From: Mucilaginibacter aquaedulcis
GTDB lineage: Bacteria > Bacteroidota > Bacteroidia > Sphingobacteriales > Sphingobacteriaceae
DNA: 64,000 bases
Direction of reading: 5' to 3'
NCBI RefSeq assembly: GCF_030409325.1
Contig: NZ_JAUFPR010000002.1
Coordinates: 1,860,001 to 1,924,000 of the forward strand
Position numbers and translations under genes: made by a program
Notes under the pieces: generated by a model
The model's database searches: none
The model's input: the letters and a program-made list of their open reading frames with translations, nothing else
What the model was told of the DNA's origin: nothing
Shown: one piece after another, positions 6,989 through 15,923 of the stretch
Numbering within the stretch: position 1 is the first letter of the stretch
Layout: each line of letters starts with the position of its first letter

Positions 6989-9907
6989 ATGAAAAAGCTC
7001 TACAACAGACAGGTATTTCGCTTCGCGGCTCTTCTACTTTTTATTGGGACAGCCGCCCTAAATGCCAACGCTCAAAAAGCCAGCCCTGCGTTTACCTCAG
7101 TCACCCTGCAACCCACGGTGGCCTATTTAAAATATCATGGAGAAAGCAGGCGTATGGCCCGGCTGTTGTTTAAAAATGGCAAAAGTTATAATGCCGCTGC
7201 AGCAGTAGTTTCATTTAATGGCCATACAGAAAACATTACCATACCGGCAAGTACCGATGGTTTAGATGTTTTTGAAGTAGCCTTACCCGGCTCACCTATA
7301 AAAATAGCTACCCAAGCTACCCTATCCTTAACAGCGGGTAAACAAACTTATGTGGCCCGCTGCATTGTTGAACCGGCCCGTACCGATTGGAGCGTATATG
7401 TATTGCCGCACTCGCACGTTGATATTGGTTATACCAACACACAAGCCAAAGTATTGAAACTGCACATAGATAACATTGATGAATCCATTGATCTGGCCGA
7501 AAAAACACAGAATTACCCTACCGAAGCTCGTTTTAAATGGACTACCGAAGCCATTTGGGTGGTTGACAATTACCTTAAACTGGCCAGCCCGGAAAAAAAG
7601 GCCCGCTTTTGGAATGCCGTTAAAAAGGGCTGGATAAACCTGGATGGCGCCTATGGCAATATCAACACCAGCATGACTGATTCGCGCCAGCTGATGCAGA
7701 TGTTCTCCAAATCGCAAAAATTGGCTAAAGAGCAAGGTATTGAGATACATACCATGTTTCAGGGTGATGTACCGGGAGCTTCATGGGGCCTTGCCGCCCA
7801 GAGCGAGCAAACCGGTATCAAATACTTTTTATCAGGGCCAAACGCGTCTGACCGAATAGGTAACCTGGCTAAGTGGCAGGATAAACCTTTTTACTGGTTG
7901 TCGCCATCGGGCAAGCAAAAATTATTATTCTGGCAGTGCCAGCCTTATTCTATCGCGTACCGGCTTAAAGGCTCCAAGATCCCGAACTTTTTCACTATTG
8001 ACGAACCTAAACCTTATTATACCGGGCATCCTACAGAAAATTTCCTGAACCCCTACCTGTTTCAATACCTGGGCGATCTGGAACAAAATAACTTCCCTTA
8101 TAACATGTCTATCCTTACCTGGGCCATGAGCGATAACGCCCCTATTGACCCTGAGTTACCGGATGCTGTTAAAGCCTGGAACGAGCATTATGATTCGCCC
8201 AAGCTGATCATTACCTCAGTGAAACAATTTTTTAATGATCTGGAAAGTAAATACAAGAAGGATATTCCATCTTTCACCGGCGATTATACCGAATACTGGA
8301 CAGATGGTGTATCATCCGCAGCTAAAGAAACCGCATTAAGCCGCAGCACATCAGACAGACTGAAACAAACCGGAGCCATATGGGCTATCCGTAACAAGCC
8401 AGCATATCCTGTAGTTGATTTTGATGATACCTGGAAGAATCTGTTATTATACAACGAACACACCTGGGGAGCGTATAACAGTGTTGGCGAACCTGATAAC
8501 GAAAAGGTGAAAAGTGAATGGGTCGTTAAACAAGGTTATGTGCTACGTGCCGAAAAACAGGTTGACTCACTAATGTCGGCAGCCTTAAAACCTGCATCTG
8601 TCAAAGCCAACATCATTGATGTTTATAATACCACAGCATGGCCTCGAACCGATGTGGTTTATGTATCCGCAGCATTAAGCAAAGTTGGTGATCTGGTAAA
8701 AGATGCTGCCGGTAAAAAATTGCCCTCACAACGCTTAAGTACCGGCGAACTTGTTTTTGTAGCCGATGCAGTACCGGGGATGGGTAAAAGTACTTACAGC
8801 ATTAACCCAGGAAAGGCTTTCTCTGCTAAAACAGCTGTGAGGGCAACAATTAACACTTTAACAAACGGTATTTATACCGTTACGGTAGATGCAAAAACAG
8901 GTAACATTGTTAAATTAACCAAGGCCACATCCGCCACCCGCAACTACGTAAAAGCTGATTCGGCAGGGCTTAACCAATATCTGTATATGCCTGCTGATTC
9001 GCTCAAAAATCTGGTGAGCAGTGCAGACGCAAAGATCAGCATTAAGGAAAAAGGCCCGCTGGTTGTTAGTTTGCTGATCAAATCGGATGCACCAGGCACC
9101 AAAGGTCTTGTGCGCGAAGTGAGATTAGTTAATGGGATTGATAGAGTTGAACTGATCAATACTATTGATAAAACCGCCATCAGGCGCAAAGAGAGTGTGC
9201 ACTTTGCCTTCCCTTTCAATGTTCCGGAAGCACAGGTACGTTACAGCATTCCATGGGGTAGTGCCCGTGCCGAGGCCGATCAGCTGCCTTATGCCAACCA
9301 TAACTGGTTTACCATGCAGCGCTGGGTTGATTTATCAAACGCAGCATACGGCATTACCTGGACAAGCCCTGACGCACCTTTATTTGAAATAGGAAATATC
9401 ACTACAGCCAATTTACTGGGTGGCCTGCATCATTCACCACAATGGCTTTCGTTCACCCCGCAATCGTCAAACATCTATTCGTGGGTGATGAATAACCTTT
9501 GGCACACCAATTTCAGGGCCGATCAGGAAGGCGATGCTACCTTCCATTACTTCATCCAAGCTCATGATGGCACTTTTGACAGCTTTAAAGCCAACCAAAC
9601 CGGCCTTAATGATCATCAACCCCTAATAGCTACAGCCGCTACCAGCGACGCTGAAAAGGGCCTTTTCTTTAAGATCAATAGTAACCAGGTTTACGTGGAA
9701 GCTATCAAGCCAACGGATGACGGCAAAGGTGTTATCGCCCAATTGGTGAATAGTGGCGATACCGATGCTGAATTAAGCCTTACACCAAATAATGTTGCTG
9801 CCATAAAAATCTGGGAAAGCAACCTGATGGAAGATAAACTAAAAACTTTAAATGAGCACTTTACCATTCCGGCTAAGGGAGTGATAAGCGTTAGGGTTGA
9901 GAAGTAA
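6989..9907 (+). CDS. GH38 family alpha-mannosidase
   Basis: A 972-residue secreted glycosidase. The signal peptide (about residues 1-28, ending NANAQ) is followed by a short beta domain. The GH38 catalytic domain carries the metal-site motif PHSHVDIGYT (His141, His143, Asp145), the likely nucleophile Asp260 in FQGDVPGASWG, and the family hallmark LYNEHTWGAY (Asn489-Glu490-His491). The C-terminal half forms the beta-sandwich domains of GH38. Family members hydrolyse alpha-mannosides with a zinc ion and a retaining mechanism. The ATG at 6989 precedes the signal peptide directly. It converges with the GH92 operon, which points to shared mannose-rich glycan substrates; exact linkage specificity is unknown. 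Confidence 0.88.
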   Translation: MKKLYNRQVFRFAALLLFIGTAALNANAQKASPAFTSVTLQPTVAYLKYHGESRRMARLLFKNGKSYNAAAAVVSFNGHTENITIPASTDGLDVFEVALPGSPIKIATQATLSLTAGKQTYVARCIVEPARTDWSVYVLPHSHVDIGYTNTQAKVLKLHIDNIDESIDLAEKTQNYPTEARFKWTTEAIWVVDNYLKLASPEKKARFWNAVKKGWINLDGAYGNINTSMTDSRQLMQMFSKSQKLAKEQGIEIHTMFQGDVPGASWGLAAQSEQTGIKYFLSGPNASDRIGNLAKWQDKPFYWLSPSGKQKLLFWQCQPYSIAYRLKGSKIPNFFTIDEPKPYYTGHPTENFLNPYLFQYLGDLEQNNFPYNMSILTWAMSDNAPIDPELPDAVKAWNEHYDSPKLIITSVKQFFNDLESKYKKDIPSFTGDYTEYWTDGVSSAAKETALSRSTSDRLKQTGAIWAIRNKPAYPVVDFDDTWKNLLLYNEHTWGAYNSVGEPDNEKVKSEWVVKQGYVLRAEKQVDSLMSAALKPASVKANIIDVYNTTAWPRTDVVYVSAALSKVGDLVKDAAGKKLPSQRLSTGELVFVADAVPGMGKSTYSINPGKAFSAKTAVRATINTLTNGIYTVTVDAKTGNIVKLTKATSATRNYVKADSAGLNQYLYMPADSLKNLVSSADAKISIKEKGPLVVSLLIKSDAPGTKGLVREVRLVNGIDRVELINTIDKTAIRRKESVHFAFPFNVPEAQVRYSIPWGSARAEADQLPYANHNWFTMQRWVDLSNAAYGITWTSPDAPLFEIGNITTANLLGGLHHSPQWLSFTPQSSNIYSWVMNNLWHTNFRADQEGDATFHYFIQAHDGTFDSFKANQTGLNDHQPLIATAATSDAEKGLFFKINSNQVYVEAIKPTDDGKGVIAQLVNSGDTDAELSLTPNNVAAIKIWESNLMEDKLKTLNEHFTIPAKGVISVRVEK

Positions 9908-9951
9908 GGTTCAAATACCAAACTCTAAATTCTGAGTTATCAGATTTTACA

Positions 9952-9982
9952 GATTTACGAAGTTTTGAAAACTTCGTAAATC
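9952..9982. repeat. Perfect inverted repeat after GH38
   Basis: Arms of 15 bases (GATTTACGAAGTTTT and its complement) meet around a single base, giving a long hairpin 45 bases after the GH38 stop. It lacks a good T run on the plus strand, so it may be an RNA 3' stabiliser or a degenerate terminator upstream of the clear one at 10022-10055. Confidence 0.55.
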
Positions 9983-10021
9983 TTCCTTTCAATTGGATTT
10001 TACCCTATCTTTTAATAACAC

Positions 10022-10055
10022 AAAGGGCCCGGATTATAATAATCCGGGCCCTTTT
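10022..10055. terminator. Bidirectional terminator between GH38 and GH92
   Basis: Perfect 15-bp stem (AAAGGGCCCGGATTA and its complement) with a 3-base loop, followed by a T run on the plus strand and preceded by an A run that serves the minus strand. It separates the convergent GH38 and GH92 genes. Confidence 0.88.
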
Positions 10056-10077
10056 GATTAGAGACTTTATGAAAAAC

Positions 10078-12369
10078 CTATTTATGTTTTGATCCCATGT
10101 AAAAGGTGATCTCCCCGCCGTTTAAAATATCGGCATGGCTAATGAATAATTGATCAAGTGTTTTTCCGTTCAGTACCATTTTTTGTACGTATACATTTTT
10201 GGCGCTTTGGTTTTTAACATTAATGGTGAAAGTTTTTCCGTTATCAAGGTTAATTACCGCTCCGTTAACAGCAGGGCTACCGGTTGAGTATTGGTCAGAA
10301 CCAGGAACAACAGGGTAAAAACCTAAAGAGCTGAATATATACCAGGCGCTCATTTGGCCGGTATCATCATTACCGCCTAAACCATCAGGTGTTGGTTTGT
10401 ACATGCGTGGCAATATCATGCGGATGCGCTCCTGGGTTTTCCATGGCTTGTCGGTCCAGTTGTACAGGTACGCTACGTGGTGCGATGGTTCGTTACCATG
10501 CACGTAGTTGCCAATAATACCATCGCGGGTAATATCCTCAGTTTCGGCAAAGTATTTATCTGGAAGGTTCATGGTAAACAACGAATCAAGGTAGCCTACA
10601 AAACGTTTGTTGCCACCCATCAGCTTGATAAGACCTTCCGGATCTTGCGGAGCAAACAGTGTGTAGTTCCATGAGTTGCCTTCAATAAAACCCTCGTTAA
10701 TAGTGCTCAGCGGGTCAAATTTCTGACGAAAAGTTCCGTTGGCCAACTTAGGACGCATAAAGCCCGCTTTGGCGTCATACACGTTTTTATAGTTTTGCGA
10801 GCGCTTGATGAACTCCTCATAAATATCATTGCGGTTCAGTTTTTTAGCCATTTGTGCTATGGCCCAATCATCAAAGGCATACTCTAATGTTGACGATACA
10901 GACACACCGCTTTTATCATCAGGTATATAACCCAGATCTATATATGAACCTATACCTTCATAATCTCTATGGCGGGCAGTAGCCACACAAGCATCTAAGG
11001 CTTTATTGGCATCAAACGGAGCGTTGCCTTTTACAACCGCATCTGCTAATACCACCACGCTATGGTAACCGCTCATACACCAGTTCTCATTACCTGAGTT
11101 TGACCATATGGGCAGCATTTTTTCAGGGCTTTGATCAAAATGCACCATCATGGATTGAACCATATCGGCGTTACGTTTAGGATCAATAATGTTAAACAGC
11201 GGATGCAGGGCACGGTAAGTATCCCACATTGAGAAAGTGGTATAGTTGGTAAAGCCATCGGCCTTGTGCACATTTTGATCAAGCCCTTTGTATTGGCCAT
11301 CGGCATCCATATAAATGGTTGGGTTGATCATGGCATGGTACATGGAGGTATAAAAGTTCTCCTTAATTTCTTTGTTGCCTTGTATTACAATTTTGTGCAA
11401 TTCATTTTCCCATTGCTGCTGACCATCGGTCTTCACTTTATCAAAGTCCCAGCCCGGTATTTCGGTACGCATGTTGTTCAGCGCGCCATCCATACTTACC
11501 GGCGAAATAGCAAACTTGATCTTGATCTTTTCACCTTCTTCTGTTTTGAAATCGAAGTAGGTTCTTATCTGCTTACCGGCTATCTCCGGGAAGTTTTTAG
11601 TTTGATTGAATTTACCCCAGAAACCGCGGTACACTTCGCCCTTATCATATTTTTTGTAGCCATGTTGTAAAAATGGTTTAGAGAAACTCATGGCAAAATA
11701 TAGGGAACGCGTACGCGCCCAGCCGTTGGTTTGTCGATAACCTATAACGGTGGAATCATTTAAAACCCTTACATAGGTCCAAACGTTTTTATCAGGGTAG
11801 TTATAAATACCGGCCATCAGGTCCAGTATGATATGCGATTGGTCTGACTTAGGGAAAGTATACTGGTGAAAACCTACACGGGTGGTAGTGGTCATTTCGG
11901 CAATGATATTGCTTTCATCCAGCTTTACTTTATAATAGTTGGCCTGGGTAACCTCGTTCTGGTGCGAAAATGCCGAGCGGTAACCACTGCCCGGTTTATC
12001 AGCCGTGCCCGGGTTTAACTTTAAAGCACCAACAGTAGGCATGATCAAAAAATCGCCCAGATCAGAGTGACCCGTACCGCTGAAATGGGTATGGCTAAAA
12101 CCAACTATGGTTTTATCATCATACTGATAACCTGCGCAGTATTTATATACATCAGGGTTGTAATGTCCGTTAAGTTCATATCCGGCAGTATCTGTTTCCG
12201 GGCTTAACTGTACCATGCCAAAAGGTACGGTAGCACCCGGGTAGGTATGTCCCATGCGCTGTGTACCAATAATGGGATTAACATATTGTACCAGTTTTTC
12301 TGCCGGGTGGGTTTGGGCACCCGCCATTGCGGCGGTACCTAATAAAAAAGCAGTGAATAAATGTTTCAT
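10078..12369 (-). CDS. GH92 family alpha-mannosidase
   Basis: A 763-residue secreted, calcium-dependent exo-alpha-mannosidase of the GH92 family. After a signal peptide (MKHLFTAFLLGTAAMAGAQ) come the family landmarks YVNPIIGTQRMGHTYPGATV, FSHTHFSGTGHSD, the central GNENWCMSGYHS segment, and GGNDDTGQMSAWYIFSSLGF near the C-terminus, where paired acidic residues act in catalysis and metal binding. The protein ends ISHADILNGGEITFYMG. It is the last gene of a probable operon with GH29 and a metalloprotease (65-base gap to GH29). Family members trim alpha-1,2/1,3/1,4/1,6 mannosides from N-glycans; the linkage used here cannot be told. Confidence 0.93.
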   Translation of the reverse strand: MKHLFTAFLLGTAAMAGAQTHPAEKLVQYVNPIIGTQRMGHTYPGATVPFGMVQLSPETDTAGYELNGHYNPDVYKYCAGYQYDDKTIVGFSHTHFSGTGHSDLGDFLIMPTVGALKLNPGTADKPGSGYRSAFSHQNEVTQANYYKVKLDESNIIAEMTTTTRVGFHQYTFPKSDQSHIILDLMAGIYNYPDKNVWTYVRVLNDSTVIGYRQTNGWARTRSLYFAMSFSKPFLQHGYKKYDKGEVYRGFWGKFNQTKNFPEIAGKQIRTYFDFKTEEGEKIKIKFAISPVSMDGALNNMRTEIPGWDFDKVKTDGQQQWENELHKIVIQGNKEIKENFYTSMYHAMINPTIYMDADGQYKGLDQNVHKADGFTNYTTFSMWDTYRALHPLFNIIDPKRNADMVQSMMVHFDQSPEKMLPIWSNSGNENWCMSGYHSVVVLADAVVKGNAPFDANKALDACVATARHRDYEGIGSYIDLGYIPDDKSGVSVSSTLEYAFDDWAIAQMAKKLNRNDIYEEFIKRSQNYKNVYDAKAGFMRPKLANGTFRQKFDPLSTINEGFIEGNSWNYTLFAPQDPEGLIKLMGGNKRFVGYLDSLFTMNLPDKYFAETEDITRDGIIGNYVHGNEPSHHVAYLYNWTDKPWKTQERIRMILPRMYKPTPDGLGGNDDTGQMSAWYIFSSLGFYPVVPGSDQYSTGSPAVNGAVINLDNGKTFTINVKNQSAKNVYVQKMVLNGKTLDQLFISHADILNGGEITFYMGSKHK

Positions 12370-12434
12370 TTTATATAATTAGTTTCCCAATCAGGGGAAA
12401 TGGAAAATCTTTGCTTTGCGTTGCTACCTGATAA

Positions 12435-13841
12435 TTATCTTCTTTCGTTGTAAACGCCTACCTCGGCAATTGAAACCTGATGATCTGCAGCATCAACCGA
12501 TACACGTACCTTACTGGCCCAAACACGATCGAAACGGAATATCTTGATCCTGTTTTTATTTTCGCCCGAAAATATCGGTTTCCAAACACCATTATCATAA
12601 TACTCAACCCGTAATTTGGTTATGTTCGGTTTTGTTTCGGCAATGGCAATGGCATTAAATCCTTTATCCTTATCAAAAGTGATCTCATACCATGGATTCT
12701 TGACCGTTGGATTTGATACCCACGATGTTCTGAAGTTGTCATCATTCGCAAAATCCATGATCTCAGAATCATCGCTCCAGCTTGAATTAGCAAACTGATT
12801 TTTAGCCAGGTTTGATGAAATGATAGGGTCATCAAGCTTTGGTAATTTAGCAACCGGGCCTTCATTTTTCCACATCTCCCCTATTTTTTTGAGGGCTGCC
12901 AGTGCATTGTCATCAATCAAGCCATCACGATTAGGGGCCACATTTAATATGAAGTTACAATCAACGTTATTGAACGGAATAATATTGTCATTTACCAGTT
13001 TTACAGGATCTTTTACCTCATCTGTCGGATCAGATAAATTCCAGAACCAGTGCTTTTGTAAAGGATAGCAGGAAAGCGCCGGCATATTGTTATTTTCTTT
13101 GGAGATATGCTGACCAGCACCCTGCTCGTAAGTTTTTATATCAGTATAGTACATGCCTTCGGCAGGGTATTTTGCACCGTTCAGATCCATTACCAGGCAG
13201 TTTGGCTGTAATGATTTTACCAGGCGATATATCTCCTCAAAAGGCACATCATCATAAGATATTCTTGACCATGGTGCATCCCAACCGTCAATGATCAACG
13301 CGCCGATATCGCCATATTTAGTAAGCAACTCAGTAATTTGCGCCTTGATCATATCAATATGCTTATGCGTTATTGCATTAGGGCGCAAACGGTGATGAGT
13401 GTCTAATATAGAATAGTACAAAAATACTTTTAATCCGTTAGCCCTGAAAGCATCTGCATATTCCTTTACCACATCCCTTTTAAGGGGGCTGTTCATCACA
13501 TTGTAATCTGTTGTCTTGGTATCCCAAATACAAAAACCGCTATGATGTTTGGTAGTGATACACCCATAGCTCATATGAGCTGATTTTGCCGCCTTAGCCC
13601 ATTGATCGCAATTAAGCTTCGTTGGGTTAAAAATAGCCGGTGATGCTTCCGGATCGGCCCAATCCTGATCCATGTAAGTTGGAATATTGAAATGGATGAA
13701 CATGCCAAAACGCAGATCAACAAATTCTTGCTGTAATTGTGCAAGTGGCTTAACCGGTTTATTGCTTTGCGCGCTTAACACTACTGGCAAAACACAAAGG
13801 AGTGCTATCCAGATACTTTTTATACCGCTTGTAAATTTCAT
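12435..13841 (-). CDS. GH29 alpha-L-fucosidase with F5/8 type C domain
   Basis: About 468 residues. The frame extends to a TTG two codons upstream, but the ATG at 13841 starts directly at the signal peptide (MKFTSGIKSIWIALLCVLPV, cut near SAQ). The catalytic barrel has WFN-like FRFGMFIHFNIPTY-type opening (here DLRFGMFIHFNIPTY), TTKHHSGFCIWDT and the likely nucleophile Asp185 in ALIIDGWDAPW. Residues from about 345 on form a discoidin-like carbohydrate-binding domain (SNLAKNQFANSSW to the C-terminus). It lies 24 bases after the protease gene and before GH92. Fucose removal from glycoprotein glycans fits the neighbours. Confidence 0.9.
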   Translation of the reverse strand: MKFTSGIKSIWIALLCVLPVVLSAQSNKPVKPLAQLQQEFVDLRFGMFIHFNIPTYMDQDWADPEASPAIFNPTKLNCDQWAKAAKSAHMSYGCITTKHHSGFCIWDTKTTDYNVMNSPLKRDVVKEYADAFRANGLKVFLYYSILDTHHRLRPNAITHKHIDMIKAQITELLTKYGDIGALIIDGWDAPWSRISYDDVPFEEIYRLVKSLQPNCLVMDLNGAKYPAEGMYYTDIKTYEQGAGQHISKENNNMPALSCYPLQKHWFWNLSDPTDEVKDPVKLVNDNIIPFNNVDCNFILNVAPNRDGLIDDNALAALKKIGEMWKNEGPVAKLPKLDDPIISSNLAKNQFANSSWSDDSEIMDFANDDNFRTSWVSNPTVKNPWYEITFDKDKGFNAIAIAETKPNITKLRVEYYDNGVWKPIFSGENKNRIKIFRFDRVWASKVRVSVDAADHQVSIAEVGVYNERR

Positions 13842-13865
13842 AATCAATCTAAAGAATTGTTAGGC

Positions 13866-14540
13866 TTAAATAGTTGGATTGGCCGCGTAGGCAGTCCAAA
13901 GTTCATCTAATGTTTTACCGGTTTCCTTTTTCCAGCTATCGTTAGTAAAAGTATGCTCACGCAGTTGTTTATCCAAATCTTTTACCAGGTTGGGTTTTAT
14001 TCCTTTCTCAATCCACACTAAAAAACGGGCCGTAATACGGTAACTGTTTTCATAGCTTTGGGTAGGCTTAAAAGCAGGCAGCGTCCATTTTGCACCCGGG
14101 TTATCTACACCAAACTTGTAACGGGCATAATCGGCTATACCTTCGGTTAACCAACCCGGACCATTGTTATCATGACCGTAATCCTGCACAATGTGCATTA
14201 CTTCATGAGTAACCACATCAATATCATGCGAGTGTTTGGTCATATATTTTGAGCTGAATACAACCCGGCCATTGTCGGTAGCAGCAACACCATCATAAGC
14301 TGTATCAATAACAAAGGTTACGCTTTTGGCAGTTTTTTTATTGTATTCCTTTGCCAGTTTAGGATAAACCTCATAAAAAGTTTCAATTAATTTGGTTTTC
14401 AGTTCGGGGCTAAATGCGGCGTCCTGATTTTCAAAGGTTAGTTTGTAGCCTTTTTTATTAAAAACTTCGGCAGACTGCGCATGGCTTTTTTCCGCGAAAA
14501 CAAGTGCGATGAATGCACCTAAAAGAAATACTTTTTTCAT
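13866..14540 (-). CDS. Basic secretory protein-type metalloprotease
   Basis: About 224 residues. The longest frame begins with TTG at 14570, but the ATG at 14540 is followed at once by a signal peptide (MKKVFLLGAFIALVFA, cut after HAQ). The mature protein carries HEVMHIVQDYG, an HExxH zinc motif, followed by GWLTEGIADYARY, where the Glu is the likely third ligand. This is the plant basic secretory protein (BSP) family pattern, also widespread in soil Bacteroidota. It is the first gene of the BSP-GH29-GH92 operon, with a LacI-type operator about 50 bases before its start. A role in opening glycoproteins for the glycosidases is an inference. Confidence 0.85.
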   Translation of the reverse strand: MKKVFLLGAFIALVFAEKSHAQSAEVFNKKGYKLTFENQDAAFSPELKTKLIETFYEVYPKLAKEYNKKTAKSVTFVIDTAYDGVAATDNGRVVFSSKYMTKHSHDIDVVTHEVMHIVQDYGHDNNGPGWLTEGIADYARYKFGVDNPGAKWTLPAFKPTQSYENSYRITARFLVWIEKGIKPNLVKDLDKQLREHTFTNDSWKKETGKTLDELWTAYAANPTI

Positions 14541-14589
14541 TGAATGTATAAGAGTTAGAATGTAATGCAATTTAAACCTATTTATTAAG

Positions 14590-14601
14590 TAAAACGTTTT
14601 A
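14590..14601. promoter_or_regulatory. LacI-family operator palindrome
   Basis: The perfect 12-bp palindrome TAAAACGTTTTA with a central CG matches the AAACGTTT core typical of LacI/GalR-family operators. It lies between the LacI gene and the start of the BSP-GH29-GH92 operon, 50 bases upstream of the BSP ATG, a position suited to repression by the neighbouring LacI protein. Confidence 0.65.
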
Positions 14602-14656
14602 TCAAACTTAGAGAATTAATCTGTTTATTTATTGTTTCCAAAACAAAAACTTTAGT

Positions 14657-15682
14657 TTAATTTTTAAGTATGGTTGACCCTCTTTGTATCAACTGAGAAG
14701 GTATCTGTAATTTCACCTTTGATATATCATACCTATCAGGATTCATTTGTGATAACAACAGATCAATTGCCGATTTTGCTATCTCATAAGTTGGTTGACG
14801 AACAGTAGTGATGCCCGGTGGATATAAGTTAAATATTTCATCATCATCAAAGCTTACCATTCCCAAATCATCAGGGATGCTTAGTTGTAGTTCTTTAATA
14901 CATTCCAGGCCCATAGTTCCGAGATAATTGGTAGTAAAAAACACCGCATCCATCTGTTTTTGTTTCCCTATGAATGCTTTTATAGAATTTATGGCCTCTT
15001 CTTTACCAGCCTGAAAAGGTAGTTTAAATACCAGCTTCTTTTCCTCTTTAACACCATTAGCCTTTAAAGCATCTCTGTAACCCTGCACCCTGTCCTGTAG
15101 TTGGATCAGATCAAGATCGGCTGTTATCAGGCCCACCTTTTTGTATCCGGATTGCAAAAGATGGTCAACCGCGTTGAATGCGCTGTTATAGTTATCAACC
15201 AGCACATGTGGAATATCCAGCCCAGGAAAATAGCCATCAATTAATACTACCGGTCGCTCATTTGCAATGAGGTTCTGGATATCTTTTTCCAATCCTTTCA
15301 TTGGGGTAACTATATAACCATCAACCAATTGGTGTGATAGCATTTTAATTACATCTTTTCCTTTCTGAATATTATTGTTTGTGCTGCAATAAATTATCCT
15401 GTATCCTTCTTTCTCAGCCTCTTCTTCTATCACCTTTGCCATTGCTCCAAAAAACGGACCTCCAATAGTTTCTACAATTAAACCAATTACTTTTGATACC
15501 CCTGTGCGCAAGCCTACAGCCATACGATTTGGCTCGTAACCATTTTTAGCAGCTACATCCAGGATCTTTTTGGAGATCTCTTTACTGATGCGCCCTTTGC
15601 CATTTAAAACGAAAGATACCGTTGTTATTGAGGTGTTAGTAAGTTTGGCGATATCCTTTATGGATATTTTTTTATTGATCAT
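14657..15682 (-). CDS. LacI family transcriptional regulator
   Basis: A 341-residue regulator of normal length. The N-terminal helix-turn-helix is ISIKDIAKLTNTSITTVSFV, with the hinge helix around GYEPNRMAVGLRT. The rest is a periplasmic-binding-protein-like sugar sensor (VIGLIVETIGGPFFGAM to the C-terminus). It is co-directional with and upstream of the BSP-GH29-GH92 operon, and a consensus LacI palindrome lies in the gap, so local control of glycan degradation is likely. The effector is probably a mono- or oligosaccharide released by these enzymes. It also faces a permease operon across a 241-base divergent region containing a repeated motif. Confidence 0.9.
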   Translation of the reverse strand: MINKKISIKDIAKLTNTSITTVSFVLNGKGRISKEISKKILDVAAKNGYEPNRMAVGLRTGVSKVIGLIVETIGGPFFGAMAKVIEEEAEKEGYRIIYCSTNNNIQKGKDVIKMLSHQLVDGYIVTPMKGLEKDIQNLIANERPVVLIDGYFPGLDIPHVLVDNYNSAFNAVDHLLQSGYKKVGLITADLDLIQLQDRVQGYRDALKANGVKEEKKLVFKLPFQAGKEEAINSIKAFIGKQKQMDAVFFTTNYLGTMGLECIKELQLSIPDDLGMVSFDDDEIFNLYPPGITTVRQPTYEIAKSAIDLLLSQMNPDRYDISKVKLQIPSQLIQRGSTILKN

Positions 15683-15751
15683 TATGTAGGTTTTCTCTTG
15701 GTTTTTTAAGGCTTATATATCAACAGCAACAGGCATAGAAAATGCGCTACC

Positions 15752-15838
15752 GGTTTAAGAGCATAAATTTATAATAAAGCAGCATATATTACCATTCTAT
15801 CTTAAACATTATTAAGGTTTAAGCGCATTTATATTACA
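15752..15838. promoter_or_regulatory. Paired direct repeats in the LacI/permease divergent region
   Basis: GGTTTAAGAGCAT at 15752-15764 and GGTTTAAGCGCAT at 15826-15838 agree at 12 of 13 bases in the same orientation, 74 bases apart. The second copy also overlaps AGCGCATTT (15832-15840), the inverse of AAATGCGCT at 15740-15748. Repeats in a divergent promoter region suggest regulator binding; the regulator is unknown. Confidence 0.4.
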
Positions 15839-15923
15839 ACAATTGATAAAACCTTTTCTCTGCGAACTTTAGTTAACAAATATGTTTAATTTTCCACCTT
15901 ATAATATCGACACTTAAATCAAA

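Noticed and set aside
11781..11788. AAACGTTT palindrome inside the GH92 gene
   Set aside because: It is within coding sequence far from any promoter and lacks the flanking symmetry of the 14590-14601 site.
15683..15923. Possible SAM or other sulfur riboswitch before the permease-lyase operon
   Set aside because: No conserved riboswitch core or terminator/antiterminator pairing was seen in the leader; only simple repeats are present.
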